The notes under the pieces: model-generated
Told to the model about the DNA's origin: nothing
What the model saw: the letters and a program-made list of their open reading frames with translations, nothing else
Databases searched by the model: none
Source of the DNA: an uncultured Megamonas sp.
Lineage (GTDB): Bacteria; Bacillota; Negativicutes; Selenomonadales; Selenomonadaceae
NCBI GenBank assembly: GCA_900554895.1
Contig: USIX01000025.1
Location: forward strand, 1-19,075
DNA: 19,075 nucleotides
Direction of reading: 5' to 3'
Program-made: the position numbers and the translations under genes
Part shown: positions 1 through 7,900 of the stretch, in pieces
How positions within the stretch are numbered: position 1 is the stretch's first letter
Layout: every line of letters begins with the position of its first letter

Positions 1-41
1 TTTCACAGACGTGTACTAGGATTTAGTTAACAACTTCTATT

Positions 42-830
42 GTTATTACTATATCGGATTTAACTATTCAATACGGTAAGAATAAACAGCCGACTGTACA
101 AAATGTCAGCTTTTCTCTCAACAGCGGTGAAATCATGGCAATAGTCGGTGAGTCGGGTAGCGGCAAAACGACCGTCATCAGAGCGATACTGGGCTGTCTG
201 CCCGCCAGCGGCAAAGTTACGGCAGGAAAAATCATTTTTGAAAACAGGGATTTACTGACCTACAGCAATAAAGATTGGCTTAATCTTCGCGGCAAAAATA
301 TTTCCATGATATTCCAGGACAGCGGCAATATGTTGAACCAGATTCTGCCTATCGGCAGACAGTTCACGGAATATCTTCGAGTACACGATAATCTGACGGA
401 GCAGGAAGCATATTTCTTTGCAACGGAAATGCTTACCCGCATGAATTTACCCAATCCCGACAATATCATGAAATCATATCCGTTTGAACTGTCCGGAGGT
501 ATGCGTCAGCGCGTGGGCATAGCCATGGCGATGATATTCCGTCCGGAGCTGCTGCTTGCCGATGAGCCGACTTCTGCGCTTGATGTTACGACTCAGGCAC
601 AGATAGTAAAAGAATTGATGTCAATTCCGAAAAGTTGCGGTACAGCGATGATTGTCGTGACGCATAATATCGGAGTGGCAGCATATATGTCGGATAAAAT
701 TATGGTAATGTCCCAAGGTAAAGCAGTAGAATACGGCAAAACGTCTGATGTTATAAATTCACCGCAGGTTGAATATACAAAAGCCTTATTATCATCGGTA
801 CCGCAGATAGGAGGGAAACGGTATGTCTGA
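42..830 (+). CDS. ABC transporter ATPase, nickel/oligopeptide family (NikD/DppD-like), 5' end missing
   Basis: ATP-hydrolysing subunit of a peptide/nickel-type ABC importer at the inner face of the cytoplasmic membrane. Counting from Met at 135, Walker A GESGSGKTT is at residues 5-13, the Q-loop at 61, the signature LSGGMRQR at 119-126, Walker B plus D-loop LLLADEPTSALD at 139-150, and the switch His at 177. Met135 cannot be the true start because it sits just before Walker A. The same frame encodes the usual N-terminal strand (ITISDLTIQYG) from about 45, but no ATG, GTG or TTG lies between the in-frame stop at 24-26 and 135. The native start is therefore lost, probably at a junction or sequence edge near 44. 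It overlaps the next gene by 8 bases. The permeases and binding protein of this system would be expected upstream, outside the window. The family is certain; the substrate is not. Confidence 0.85.
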   Translation, partial: VITISDLTIQYGKNKQPTVQNVSFSLNSGEIMAIVGESGSGKTTVIRAILGCLPASGKVTAGKIIFENRDLLTYSNKDWLNLRGKNISMIFQDSGNMLNQILPIGRQFTEYLRVHDNLTEQEAYFFATEMLTRMNLPNPDNIMKSYPFELSGGMRQRVGIAMAMIFRPELLLADEPTSALDVTTQAQIVKELMSIPKSCGTAMIVVTHNIGVAAYMSDKIMVMSQGKAVEYGKTSDVINSPQVEYTKALLSSVPQIGGKRYV

Positions 831-1767
831 AACAATTATGCAGATAAAAAATATCACGAAAAAATTTCCTGTATCCGGCGGAAAATTTCTGACGGCCTGT
901 GACAACATTAATCTGACGGTAAAAAGCGGTGAAACGGTCGGCATAGTAGGCGAGTCCGGCTGCGGCAAATCGACACTGGTAAAAACTATTTTGAATATGC
1001 ACTCTCCGACAAAGGGAGAGGTTATCTTTCACGAAAAGGATATCACTAAACTGAAAGGTGAGGCCAGACGTCAAAACTGTCGTCATATTCAAATGGTATT
1101 TCAGGACCCTGCGGCGGCATTTGACCCGAAAATGAAAATCGGCGATATTATCTGCGAACCGCTGTTAAATTTCAATCTGATAAAAAAATCACAGATTAAG
1201 GAAAAAGCGGGGCAGCTTCTGGAATTGGTGGAACTGCCGCCGGATTTTGCCGACAGATATCCGCATAATATGAGCGGCGGTCAGCGTCAGCGCGTTGCCA
1301 TTGCCAGAGCTTTGGCAATGGAGCCGGAAATTATCGTCTGCGATGAAGCGACAAGTGCACTGGACGTTTCCGTACAGGCAAAAATAATTGAACTTCTCGT
1401 AAGACTGCAAAAAGAAAAAAATATTACTTATATTTTTATCTGCCATGATTTAGCCCTTGTCAGTCTGTTTTCGCACCGCATCGCCGTTATGTATCTCGGC
1501 AATATCGTAGAAAAAATCGACGGAGATAAATTGCAGCAGGCACAGCACCCGTATACGCAGGCATTATTAAAAGCAGTATTCTCTCTGGATGAAGAAAAAA
1601 ATAAGCATATAGAAACGCTTACGGGTGAAATTCCAAATCCGCTCGATTTGCCGATAGGCTGTCCTTTTCAGAACCGCTGCGCATATTGCAGAGAAATATG
1701 TACGCAGACAAAGCCGCAGTTGAAGGAGGTATCCTCCGAACACTATGTTGCCTGCCATTTATATTAA
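823..1767 (+). CDS. ABC transporter ATPase with oligopeptide-type C-terminal cysteine domain (OppF/DppF/NikE-like)
   Basis: Second ATPase of the same importer as the preceding gene, 314 aa, starting at an ATG that overlaps it by 8 bases. Walker A GESGCGKS is at residues 43-50, the Q-loop near 94, signature SGGQR at 151-155, Walker B IIVCDEATSALD at 170-181, and the switch His at 208. The C-terminal 50 residues form the oligo_HPY-type extension typical of Opp/Dpp ATPases, with Cys at 280, 286, 289, 293 and 311. Related C-terminal Cys sets have been reported to bind an iron-sulfur cluster in some Dpp ATPases; whether this one does is inference. The length is normal for OppF/DppF. With its partner it would energise uptake of peptides, nickel or a metallophore; the sequence does not say which. 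Confidence 0.9.
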   Translation: MSETIMQIKNITKKFPVSGGKFLTACDNINLTVKSGETVGIVGESGCGKSTLVKTILNMHSPTKGEVIFHEKDITKLKGEARRQNCRHIQMVFQDPAAAFDPKMKIGDIICEPLLNFNLIKKSQIKEKAGQLLELVELPPDFADRYPHNMSGGQRQRVAIARALAMEPEIIVCDEATSALDVSVQAKIIELLVRLQKEKNITYIFICHDLALVSLFSHRIAVMYLGNIVEKIDGDKLQQAQHPYTQALLKAVFSLDEEKNKHIETLTGEIPNPLDLPIGCPFQNRCAYCREICTQTKPQLKEVSSEHYVACHLY

Positions 1768-1778
1768 TGGCAGGCAGC
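1747..1778 (+). terminator. Hairpin at the end of the first ABC operon
   Basis: The last codons and stop of the preceding ATPase form a stem of about 12-13 bp (1747-1759 with 1766-1778, one G-U pair) around a short AT loop. The core arms are TGCCTGCCAT and ATGGCAGGCA. The T-run comes only about 18 bases later, so this may be a weak terminator or a 3'-end stabilising hairpin. Confidence 0.5.
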
Positions 1779-1798
1779 AGAAAATTATAGCTGTATTT

Positions 1799-1826
1799 TT
1801 GCACACTCTTTTATATAATATAGAAT
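1799..1826 (+). promoter_or_regulatory. Putative sigma-70 promoter for the LysR-type gene
   Basis: TTGCAC at 1799-1804 and TAGAAT at 1821-1826 are separated by 16 bases. They lie ahead of a strong ribosome binding site, AAGGAGGTG, at about 1852-1860. Assigned by consensus only. Confidence 0.4.
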
Positions 1827-1864
1827 ATGAGAATAGTTATTATTTTATATAAGGAGGTGCTGTC

Positions 1865-2766
1865 TTGGAAATAAAACAGCTGGAATATTTTCTGGCCGTA
1901 TGTGAGAGGGGCAGTTTCAATAAGGCGGCCGACTGTCTGTATACGACACAGCCGAATGTCAGCAAAGTCATAAATAATTTGGAACAGGAGTTGGGACGAG
2001 AATTATTCAAAAGAACATATAAGGGAATAGAATTAACACCTTACGGCAAGACATCTGTCAATATGCTGAAGTAGTGCTAAAACATGTTCAGCTTATGCAG
2101 GATATAGCACTGCCTGCCAAAGCGCGCAAATTATCCGTAGCTACATACAGAAGCGATATCATTTCCAAAATTTTTGTTGATTTTTACAATGAATTCAACG
2201 GTGAGATTTTTATCGAACATTATCAAGGCTCAGTGGAGGAAATAACGGATAATGTAAAAAAGGGAATTTGTGAAATCGGTATAGTATACGTGGCCCAGAA
2301 CCAGCGCAAAATATTCAATCACATTCTGTATCATAAAAATCTGCAATTTAAAGTTTTGAGTAATAATTCCATATGTGTTTATTTTGGCCCAAAACATAAA
2401 TTTTATGAAAAAACGAGTGTTGATTTTGATGAACTGGCGGATTTGCAGTTTATTTACGGAGTGAAGGATTATTTTGCATTGGAACATCATATGGAAAAAA
2501 TAAATATCGGCTTTAAAGGACTGGAACTTTTGAATAATGCTGTATACACGAACAGCGATGATACAATTATAAATTTACTGTTGAATACAGATTTGTGCCG
2601 TCTGGGTATCAATGCAACGGAAAAAAAATACGAAAGATACAATATACGTGCTGTGCCGATAAACGATAGCGACAATGTACTGACTTTAGGGTATGTTTAT
2701 ACGGAAAATCAGGAATTGAGTCCGTATGCAAAATGGTTTATCGAGAAATTCAAACAGACGGTATAA
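1865..2766 (+). pseudogene. LysR-type transcriptional regulator, frameshifted
   Basis: Two adjacent open frames together make one full-length LysR protein of about 300 aa. 1865-2074 (TTG start, strong RBS just upstream) encodes the winged helix-turn-helix: MEIKQLEYFLAV, then SFNKAADCLYTTQPNVSKVI, then LFKRTYKGIELTPYGKT. That frame stops at 2072-2074. The homologous continuation (QYAEVVLKHVQLMQDIA and the effector-binding domain) is in another frame, open through to 2766. Adding one base after 2052 would give GKT-ICQYAEVVLKH, which matches LysR spacing, so a one-base deletion near 2051-2053 is likely. It is not in a homopolymer, so it is not an obvious slippage site; a sequencing error or true inactivation are both possible. 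A Met at 2074 could allow translation of the effector domain without the DNA-binding part. Its position upstream of the nik-like operon suggests that it once regulated that operon. Confidence 0.85.
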
Positions 2767-2801
2767 CAATTAATTATAAGGGCTGTAATTTTTTGATATT
2801 A

Positions 2802-2829
2802 TTGGTAACTCCTTTATTTATGCTAAAAT
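2802..2829 (+). promoter_or_regulatory. Putative extended -10 promoter of the nik-like operon
   Basis: TTGGTA (2802-2807), a 16-base spacer, and TAAAAT (2824-2829) preceded by TGC at 2821-2823 (an extended -10). It lies 40 bases ahead of the binding-protein start, with RBS AAGGAGG close to the ATG. Just downstream, 2840-2852 has a small dyad (ATAA-TCG-TTAT) that could be an operator. No GTATGA-N16-TCATAC NikR-type site is visible. Confidence 0.5.
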
Positions 2830-2868
2830 ACATGATGTTGATAATCGTTATAAAAAAGGAGGAATAAT

Positions 2869-4455
2869 ATGATTAAAAAATTAGGAACAGCAGCATTATC
2901 GTGCATAATGGCTGTTTCCCTGCTGACAGGCTGCGGCTCTGATACATCAAGCCGCGAAGAGCGACCGAAAGATGAACTTGTTTTTGTTAATTATCGTGAT
3001 ATTCGTGATTTAAACCCGCATTTATATGCTGGTGAAATGTATGCACAGGAAATGCTGTATGAAACGCTGGTTACGTTTACGGAAGACGGCGGGTACAAAG
3101 GTGTTCTGGCGGAGTCTTGGGATATCAGCCCGGACGGGACGACATATACTTTTCATATTCGCGAAGGTGTAAAATTTTCTGACGGAGAAGTCTGTGATGC
3201 GTATGCCATCAAAGCTAATTTTGATGCAATTTTAGAAAATAAGGACCGTCATACATGGCTGGAAATGCTTCGTCTATTGGACAGTATTTCCGCTCCGGAT
3301 GAAAAGACATTTATTATAAAACTGACGAAACCGTATTATCCGATGCTTACTGAACTGAGTGTAACAAGACCATTTGCCATGATTTCTCCAAAAGCGATGA
3401 AGAACGGCAGCACAAAAGACGGGGTTAATGCTTATATCGGGACAGGTCCGTATGTACTTGGTGAAGTTGTAACCGATGAATATGCTGTTTTTGAAGCAAA
3501 TCCTAATTATTGGGGAGAACAGCCGAAAATCAAAAAAATTCTCGTGAAAGTCATTCCGGATAATCAGACACGCATAATGGCATTGGAAAAAGGCGAGATT
3601 GATTTAATTTTTGGCAAAAATATGATTGATGCGGATTCGATGAGGAAGTTTAAGGATAATGCTGATTTTACGGTAGCATTGTCCGACCCGACGTCTACCC
3701 GCCAGATTGTCATGAATACGACAAAACCTATCTTAAATGATAAGAAAGTGCGTCAGGCGATACTGCATGCTACGAATAAACAGGCTATATCCGACGGAAT
3801 TTTCTATGGAGCCGAACCGCCGGCAGATACATTATTTGCCAAAACCACACCGTACTGTAATATTGATTTAAAGCCGTTTGATTTCGATACGGCACTGGCG
3901 GAAAAAATGCTTGATGAAGCAGGCTGGCTCAAAGGCGCTGACGGAGTGCGTGCTAAGGACGGGCAGAAAATGCAGTTGTCTTTGCTGTACAATAGCGACA
4001 GTGTAGCGGAAAAAGCAATTTCTGAATACTTACAGTCCGAATACAGTAAAATCGGTATCGTTCTTAATATTTCCGGTGAAGAGGAACAGTCTTACCGTGA
4101 TAATATGAAAGCCGGTAAATTCGATATGATATTCAATATCTGCTGGGGTATGCCGTACGACCCGCAGTCTTCACTTGCCGCTATGAGGTATCCTGTTTAT
4201 GGTGATTATGAAGCGCAGCTCGGTCTGGAAGATAAAGTGCAGATTGATGAAGCCATAACCAAAATCATGGTTTCCACTGACGAAAAGGAACGACAGGATT
4301 TATATACTTTTGTTTTGACACGTCTGCATGAAGATGCAGTGTACATTCCTATAACGTATGAATGCAACAAGGCGATTTACCGTTCTGATTTAAAAGGAAT
4401 GCACTTTACGCAGACACAGTATGAAGTTCCGTTCCAGGATATGTATTTTGAATAA
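2869..4455 (+). CDS. nikA: Nickel-binding-type substrate-binding lipoprotein (NikA-like)
   Basis: Extracytoplasmic binding protein of family 5 (peptide/nickel), 528 aa. The lipobox LLTGC puts the lipidated Cys at 22. From memory of E. coli NikA the two align along their whole length, including LNPHLY, the RHTWLE segment, GTGPY, NPNYWGE and the WGMPYDP segment. The residues lining the E. coli Ni-chelate pocket (mature numbering Tyr22, Met27, Arg97, Trp100, Arg137, Trp398, Tyr402) correspond here to Tyr53, Met57, Arg127, Trp130, Arg167, Trp426 and Tyr430. The position of the metal-ligating His416 is Tyr444 (codon 4198-4200). So the pocket looks built for a metal-chelate but lacks the protein His ligand. 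First gene of the operon, with a strong RBS. A peptide or metallophore-only role is the main alternative. Confidence 0.9.
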   Translation: MIKKLGTAALSCIMAVSLLTGCGSDTSSREERPKDELVFVNYRDIRDLNPHLYAGEMYAQEMLYETLVTFTEDGGYKGVLAESWDISPDGTTYTFHIREGVKFSDGEVCDAYAIKANFDAILENKDRHTWLEMLRLLDSISAPDEKTFIIKLTKPYYPMLTELSVTRPFAMISPKAMKNGSTKDGVNAYIGTGPYVLGEVVTDEYAVFEANPNYWGEQPKIKKILVKVIPDNQTRIMALEKGEIDLIFGKNMIDADSMRKFKDNADFTVALSDPTSTRQIVMNTTKPILNDKKVRQAILHATNKQAISDGIFYGAEPPADTLFAKTTPYCNIDLKPFDFDTALAEKMLDEAGWLKGADGVRAKDGQKMQLSLLYNSDSVAEKAISEYLQSEYSKIGIVLNISGEEEQSYRDNMKAGKFDMIFNICWGMPYDPQSSLAAMRYPVYGDYEAQLGLEDKVQIDEAITKIMVSTDEKERQDLYTFVLTRLHEDAVYIPITYECNKAIYRSDLKGMHFTQTQYEVPFQDMYFE

Positions 4456-4457
4456 GA

Positions 4458-4504
4458 AAATTTATAAAGGGTCTTCTTTTTTAAGAAAGACCCTTTATAA
4501 ATTT
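4458..4504 (+). repeat. Perfect 18-bp intercistronic hairpin between nikA and nikB
   Basis: 4458-4475 and 4487-4504 are perfect reverse complements, with an 11-base loop. The structure begins 3 bases after the nikA stop and ends next to the nikB RBS (GGAGGA, 4505-4510). No U-tract follows it, so it is not a standard terminator. It more likely protects the nikA mRNA 3' end or limits downstream translation, giving more binding protein than permease. Confidence 0.85.
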
Positions 4505-4516
4505 GGAGGAGATTAT

Positions 4517-5458
4517 ATGCGACAATATGTCATTAAAAGAATTTTAAGTGCGGTACCGCTGCTTATCTGTATATCTTTTGTCTGTTTCTGTTTTATAAAT
4601 CTGATACCGTCCGACCCTGCCGAGGTCGCTTTGCGTGTGCGTCAGGTTCCTGTAATTACGGAGGCGGCAGTGCAGGAAGTGCGTGAGGAACTCGGTCTTG
4701 ATAAACCGTTTTTAATACGGTATGCCGATTGGGTTGTAAACTGCGTTCAGGGAGATTTCGGCGTAAGTTATACCAATCCGTCCCGTACAGTGGCAGGAGA
4801 GCTCCTGCGCTGTATGCCCGCCACGCTGCAGCTGGCCGGTGCTTCGTTCGTACTCGTTATTGTGCTCAGTATCCCGATTGGGTTTTTGTGTGCTGTTTAC
4901 AAAGACAGTATGTTTGATAAAATCATGCGTGCTTTTATTTTTATGACGACCGCCATGCCCGCCTACTGGATTGGACTGCTTTTAATGTGGTTCGTATCGA
5001 TAAAACTTGACTTGCTGCCGACAAGCGGCAACAGCGGTTTTAAACATCTCATTTTGCCTGCTATTACAGTTTCTCTAACATATATTTCTACATATATCCG
5101 TCTTATCAGAAACAATATGCTGGAGAATATGAAGCGTGATTATGTATTGTATGCCAATGTCCGCGGTATTCCGCAACGTCTGATTTTGACAAAGCATATT
5201 CTGCGCAATTCCATGCATACGTGTTTCGTAGCAATCGGTATGAGTATTCCGCAGCTGATTGCCGGAACGATTGTTGTGGAAAATGTATTTGCCTGGCCGG
5301 GACTGGGAACGCTTTGCATAGACTCTATTTTTAATCGGGATTATCCTGTAATCCAGGCGTATGTATTATTGATAGGAACATTATTCGTAGTATTTAATCT
5401 TGTATTTGATATTTTGCAGACAATTATCGACCCGCGTCTGCGCAGGGAGGTTTCATAA
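4517..5458 (+). CDS. nikB: Nickel/peptide ABC transporter permease (NikB-like)
   Basis: Inner-membrane permease, 313 aa, of the binding-protein-dependent transport superfamily. It starts MRQYVIKRILSAVPLLI, as NikB/DppB proteins do, with six predicted membrane segments, the DFGVSY loop, the EAA-type loop around RGIPQRLILTKHILRNS that contacts the ATPase, and the near-terminal VENVFAWPGLG and IFNRDYPVIQ motifs shared with E. coli NikB. The ATG at 4517 is chosen over an in-frame upstream ATG at 4421 because that one lies inside nikA, and 4517 has RBS GGAGGA seven bases upstream and gives the standard N-terminus. Its stop overlaps the nikC start by one base (TAATG). It should pair with NikC to form the translocation pore. 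Confidence 0.92.
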   Translation: MRQYVIKRILSAVPLLICISFVCFCFINLIPSDPAEVALRVRQVPVITEAAVQEVREELGLDKPFLIRYADWVVNCVQGDFGVSYTNPSRTVAGELLRCMPATLQLAGASFVLVIVLSIPIGFLCAVYKDSMFDKIMRAFIFMTTAMPAYWIGLLLMWFVSIKLDLLPTSGNSGFKHLILPAITVSLTYISTYIRLIRNNMLENMKRDYVLYANVRGIPQRLILTKHILRNSMHTCFVAIGMSIPQLIAGTIVVENVFAWPGLGTLCIDSIFNRDYPVIQAYVLLIGTLFVVFNLVFDILQTIIDPRLRREVS

Positions 5459-6279
5459 TGCTGGAACGTTTTTTAGACAATAAAATGGCAGTGGCGACAA
5501 CGGGCTTTATCTTAATTATCGCCGTTTTGGGCATTTTAGCTCCCGTTATCGCACCCAACGATCCGTATGCAAATAATATTTTAAATAAATTCGCACCGAT
5601 GAGCACCGAATATCCGTTGGGAACAGATCAGCTAGGACGTTGTATACTGTCCCGTATGCTGTACGGTATTCAACCGACACTCGGTCTGGCAATGTTGACA
5701 ATGATAGGTACAATCGGACTGGGCGGGCTGATGGGGCTTTTAGCTGGATATTTCAAAGGTCCTGTTGATGAAATCATCATGCGCGTGGTTGATGTAATGC
5801 TGTCTTTTCCAAGTCAAATCATGGTTTTTGCTGTGGTGGCACTTTTGGGTATTGATGTAAGAAATGTAATTTTAGCAAACGTATTTATTAAATGGGCATG
5901 GTATGCGCGAATGATACGTACTGCGGTTGTTCAGTACCGTGAATGTAATTTTGTGCAGTTTTCCCGTTGCGTGGGTACACCGGAATGGTTTATTCTATCC
6001 CGTCATCTGCTGCCGTCAATCACGGCTGATTTGGCAGTGCTTGCAACACTAGATATAGGCTGGGCGATTATAAATATTTCAACATTGTCTTTTTTGGGAC
6101 TGGGTGTACAGGCGCCGATACCGGAATGGGGAGCAATGCTTAACGAAGCGAAACATGTTCTGACGACAAATCCGATACAGATGCTTGTACCGGGTGTTGC
6201 CATCGTAGCACTCGTTACGGCGTTCAATCTGCTCGGCGATGCCCTGCGTGATGTATTTGACCCGAAGGAGGCCAATTGA
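5458..6279 (+). CDS. nikC: Nickel/peptide ABC transporter permease (NikC-like)
   Basis: Second inner-membrane permease, 273 aa. It has an N-terminal membrane segment, the conserved PLGTDQLGR segment of the DppC/NikC family, a membrane-spanning core containing KWAWYARMIR, an EAA-type loop around CVGTPEWFILSRHLLPS, and the terminal motifs SFLGLGVQAPIPEWG and FNLLGDALRDVFDP. The match to E. coli NikC (HWAWYARM, LATLDIG, SFLGLGV, EWG) is clear. Its start shares a base with the nikB stop, and its own stop (6277-6279) overlaps the next ATG by one base, so the three are translationally coupled. Confidence 0.92.
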   Translation: MLERFLDNKMAVATTGFILIIAVLGILAPVIAPNDPYANNILNKFAPMSTEYPLGTDQLGRCILSRMLYGIQPTLGLAMLTMIGTIGLGGLMGLLAGYFKGPVDEIIMRVVDVMLSFPSQIMVFAVVALLGIDVRNVILANVFIKWAWYARMIRTAVVQYRECNFVQFSRCVGTPEWFILSRHLLPSITADLAVLATLDIGWAIINISTLSFLGLGVQAPIPEWGAMLNEAKHVLTTNPIQMLVPGVAIVALVTAFNLLGDALRDVFDPKEAN

Positions 6280-7112
6280 TGAACACACCTATTCTGGAAG
6301 TAAAAAATCTGACAGTAACTTTAAAACAGAAGAATATGACAAAAATTCTGGTTGATGATGTGAGTTTTTCCGTGTATGAAGGACAGTGCCTGGGCATACT
6401 CGGCGAGTCCGGCAGTGGCAAAAGTCTGACGGTGAAGGCAATACTTGGTCTTTTGGATAGAGATTTTCTTGTTACGGGGCAAGCTATATTTAATGGAAAG
6501 GATTTATTGCAGCAGAAAAAAGAGGAACTGCGTAAAATGCGCGGTTCGGATATTACCATGGTGCTGCAAAATCCTATGACATGTTTTGACCCGCTCTGTA
6601 AAATCAGCGACCAGATTTTTGAAACGTTCTTGACGCATCTGCCGATTATGAAGCAGGAAGTAAAAAAAATGACATTAGAAATGTTGAATAAGATGTTCAT
6701 CAAAAATCCGGAAGAAGTATTGGAAAAATATCCGCACCAACTATCCGGCGGTATGCTTCAGCGTATAATGATTGGCATTGCTCTGTCATTAAATCCGAAG
6801 CTTCTTGTAGCCGACGAACCGACAACGGCAATAGATGCTATTACGCAGTATGAGATACTGGCGGAATTTTTGCGCATAAAGCAGGAGCAGAAAATTTCCA
6901 TGCTGTTTATAACGCATGATTTGGGAGTGATTTCCCGCCTAGCAGACGATATTATCGTGATGAACAAAGGGAAAATCGTTGATAGAGGCGATTTTGTGCA
7001 TATTTTAAATAATGCGCAGGATACGTATACGAGGCTTCTGGTAGAAAAGAAGACATCGGTGATGAAAAAATACCGTTATATTGTAGATAGAAAAACGGAG
7101 GTGGAGAAATGA
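6279..7112 (+). CDS. nikD: Nickel/peptide ABC transporter ATPase (NikD-like)
   Basis: 277-aa ATPase of the importer. Walker A GESGSGKS is at residues 42-49 and is followed by LTVKAILG, signature LSGGMLQRIMIGIA starts at 155, Walker B LLVADEPTTAID is at 175-186, and the switch His at 213. The SGSGKSLT and SGGMLQR segments match NikD more closely than Opp ATPases. The ATG at 6279 is preferred to an in-frame TTG at 6276 because AAGGAGG at 6265-6271 is 7 bases from the ATG but only 4 from the TTG. It has no long C-terminal oligo_HPY region. It overlaps the next gene by 4 bases (ATGA), so NikD and NikE are probably made in a 1:1 ratio. Confidence 0.9.
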   Translation: MNTPILEVKNLTVTLKQKNMTKILVDDVSFSVYEGQCLGILGESGSGKSLTVKAILGLLDRDFLVTGQAIFNGKDLLQQKKEELRKMRGSDITMVLQNPMTCFDPLCKISDQIFETFLTHLPIMKQEVKKMTLEMLNKMFIKNPEEVLEKYPHQLSGGMLQRIMIGIALSLNPKLLVADEPTTAIDAITQYEILAEFLRIKQEQKISMLFITHDLGVISRLADDIIVMNKGKIVDRGDFVHILNNAQDTYTRLLVEKKTSVMKKYRYIVDRKTEVEK

Positions 7113-7885
7113 TTACATTAAAAGATATATGCGTCAGTTTTAGAAGCGAAAAACAGACATCTTTTTTCGGTAAAGAAAGGACGCAGGTTCTGTTTGATGT
7201 GTCGCTTTATATTCAGCGTGGTATCTGTCTGGGAATTCTGGGCGAATCCGGTAGCGGTAAATCGACGCTGGGAAGAGTTATCTGCGGTATGCTAAAACCG
7301 GACAGCGGCAAGTATATGCTGGAAGAAACTGCGATATACAGTGATAAAAACGGTAGAAAGAAATTACAGGAAAAGTTAAGTATTGTATTTCAGAATTATA
7401 CTACATCCGCCAATCCGCGTTTTCGCATAAAGGATATCATCTCTGAAGGCATTTCCGTTTATAAACGGCGTACAGGTGAAAGATTTAATTCTCTGGCAGA
7501 AATTGTACGGTTGCTCAAGCTTGTGGGATTGGATGAAAGTTTCATGAACCGATTTCCGCACCAGCTGTCAGGCGGTCAGCTGCAACGGGTTTGCATTGCC
7601 CGTGCCGTTGCCTGTCGACCGGAAATCATTCTGTTCGATGAGGCGATTTCCTCACTAGATGCTCATACACAGGTACAGGTAATGGATATTCTGTACGATT
7701 TAAAACGGGAGATGAATTTAACATATATTTTTATTACGCATGATTTGACTTCAGTAACATATCTTTGTGATGAAGTGATGTTTTTGAAAAACGGCAAAGT
7801 TACGGAACATATAAAAGTAAAAGACTTGTATAAAACGACTGACCCGTATGCCCGTAAATTAGTTCATTCAATTATTGAATTTTAA
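7109..7885 (+). CDS. nikE: Nickel/peptide ABC transporter ATPase (NikE-like)
   Basis: 258-aa second ATPase, forming a heterodimer with the preceding one. Walker A GESGSGKS is at residues 45-52, the Q-loop at 95, signature LSGGQLQRVCIARA starts at 153, Walker B IILFDEAISSLD is at 173-184, and the switch His at 211. The DEA-x-S-x-LD form of Walker B, the SGGQLQRVC signature and the absence of the Cys-rich C-terminal extension fit NikE rather than OppF/DppF. This contrasts with the ATPase at 823-1767, which carries the extension, so the two transporters in this window are not simple duplicates. Only 15 bases separate it from the following porin gene. Confidence 0.88.
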   Translation: MITLKDICVSFRSEKQTSFFGKERTQVLFDVSLYIQRGICLGILGESGSGKSTLGRVICGMLKPDSGKYMLEETAIYSDKNGRKKLQEKLSIVFQNYTTSANPRFRIKDIISEGISVYKRRTGERFNSLAEIVRLLKLVGLDESFMNRFPHQLSGGQLQRVCIARAVACRPEIILFDEAISSLDAHTQVQVMDILYDLKREMNLTYIFITHDLTSVTYLCDEVMFLKNGKVTEHIKVKDLYKTTDPYARKLVHSIIEF

Positions 7886-7900
7886 AAGGAGCGTTTTGTT

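Noticed and set aside
2767..2868. NikR-type operator or nickel/cobalt riboswitch upstream of nikA
   Set aside because: No GTATGA-N16-TCATAC dyad, and the leader of about 35 bases after the promoter is too short for a riboswitch.
4421..4516. 32-residue N-terminal extension of NikB from an upstream in-frame ATG
   Set aside because: It overlaps the end of nikA and the hairpin, lacks an RBS, and is absent from NikB proteins; the ATG at 4517 has RBS GGAGGA.
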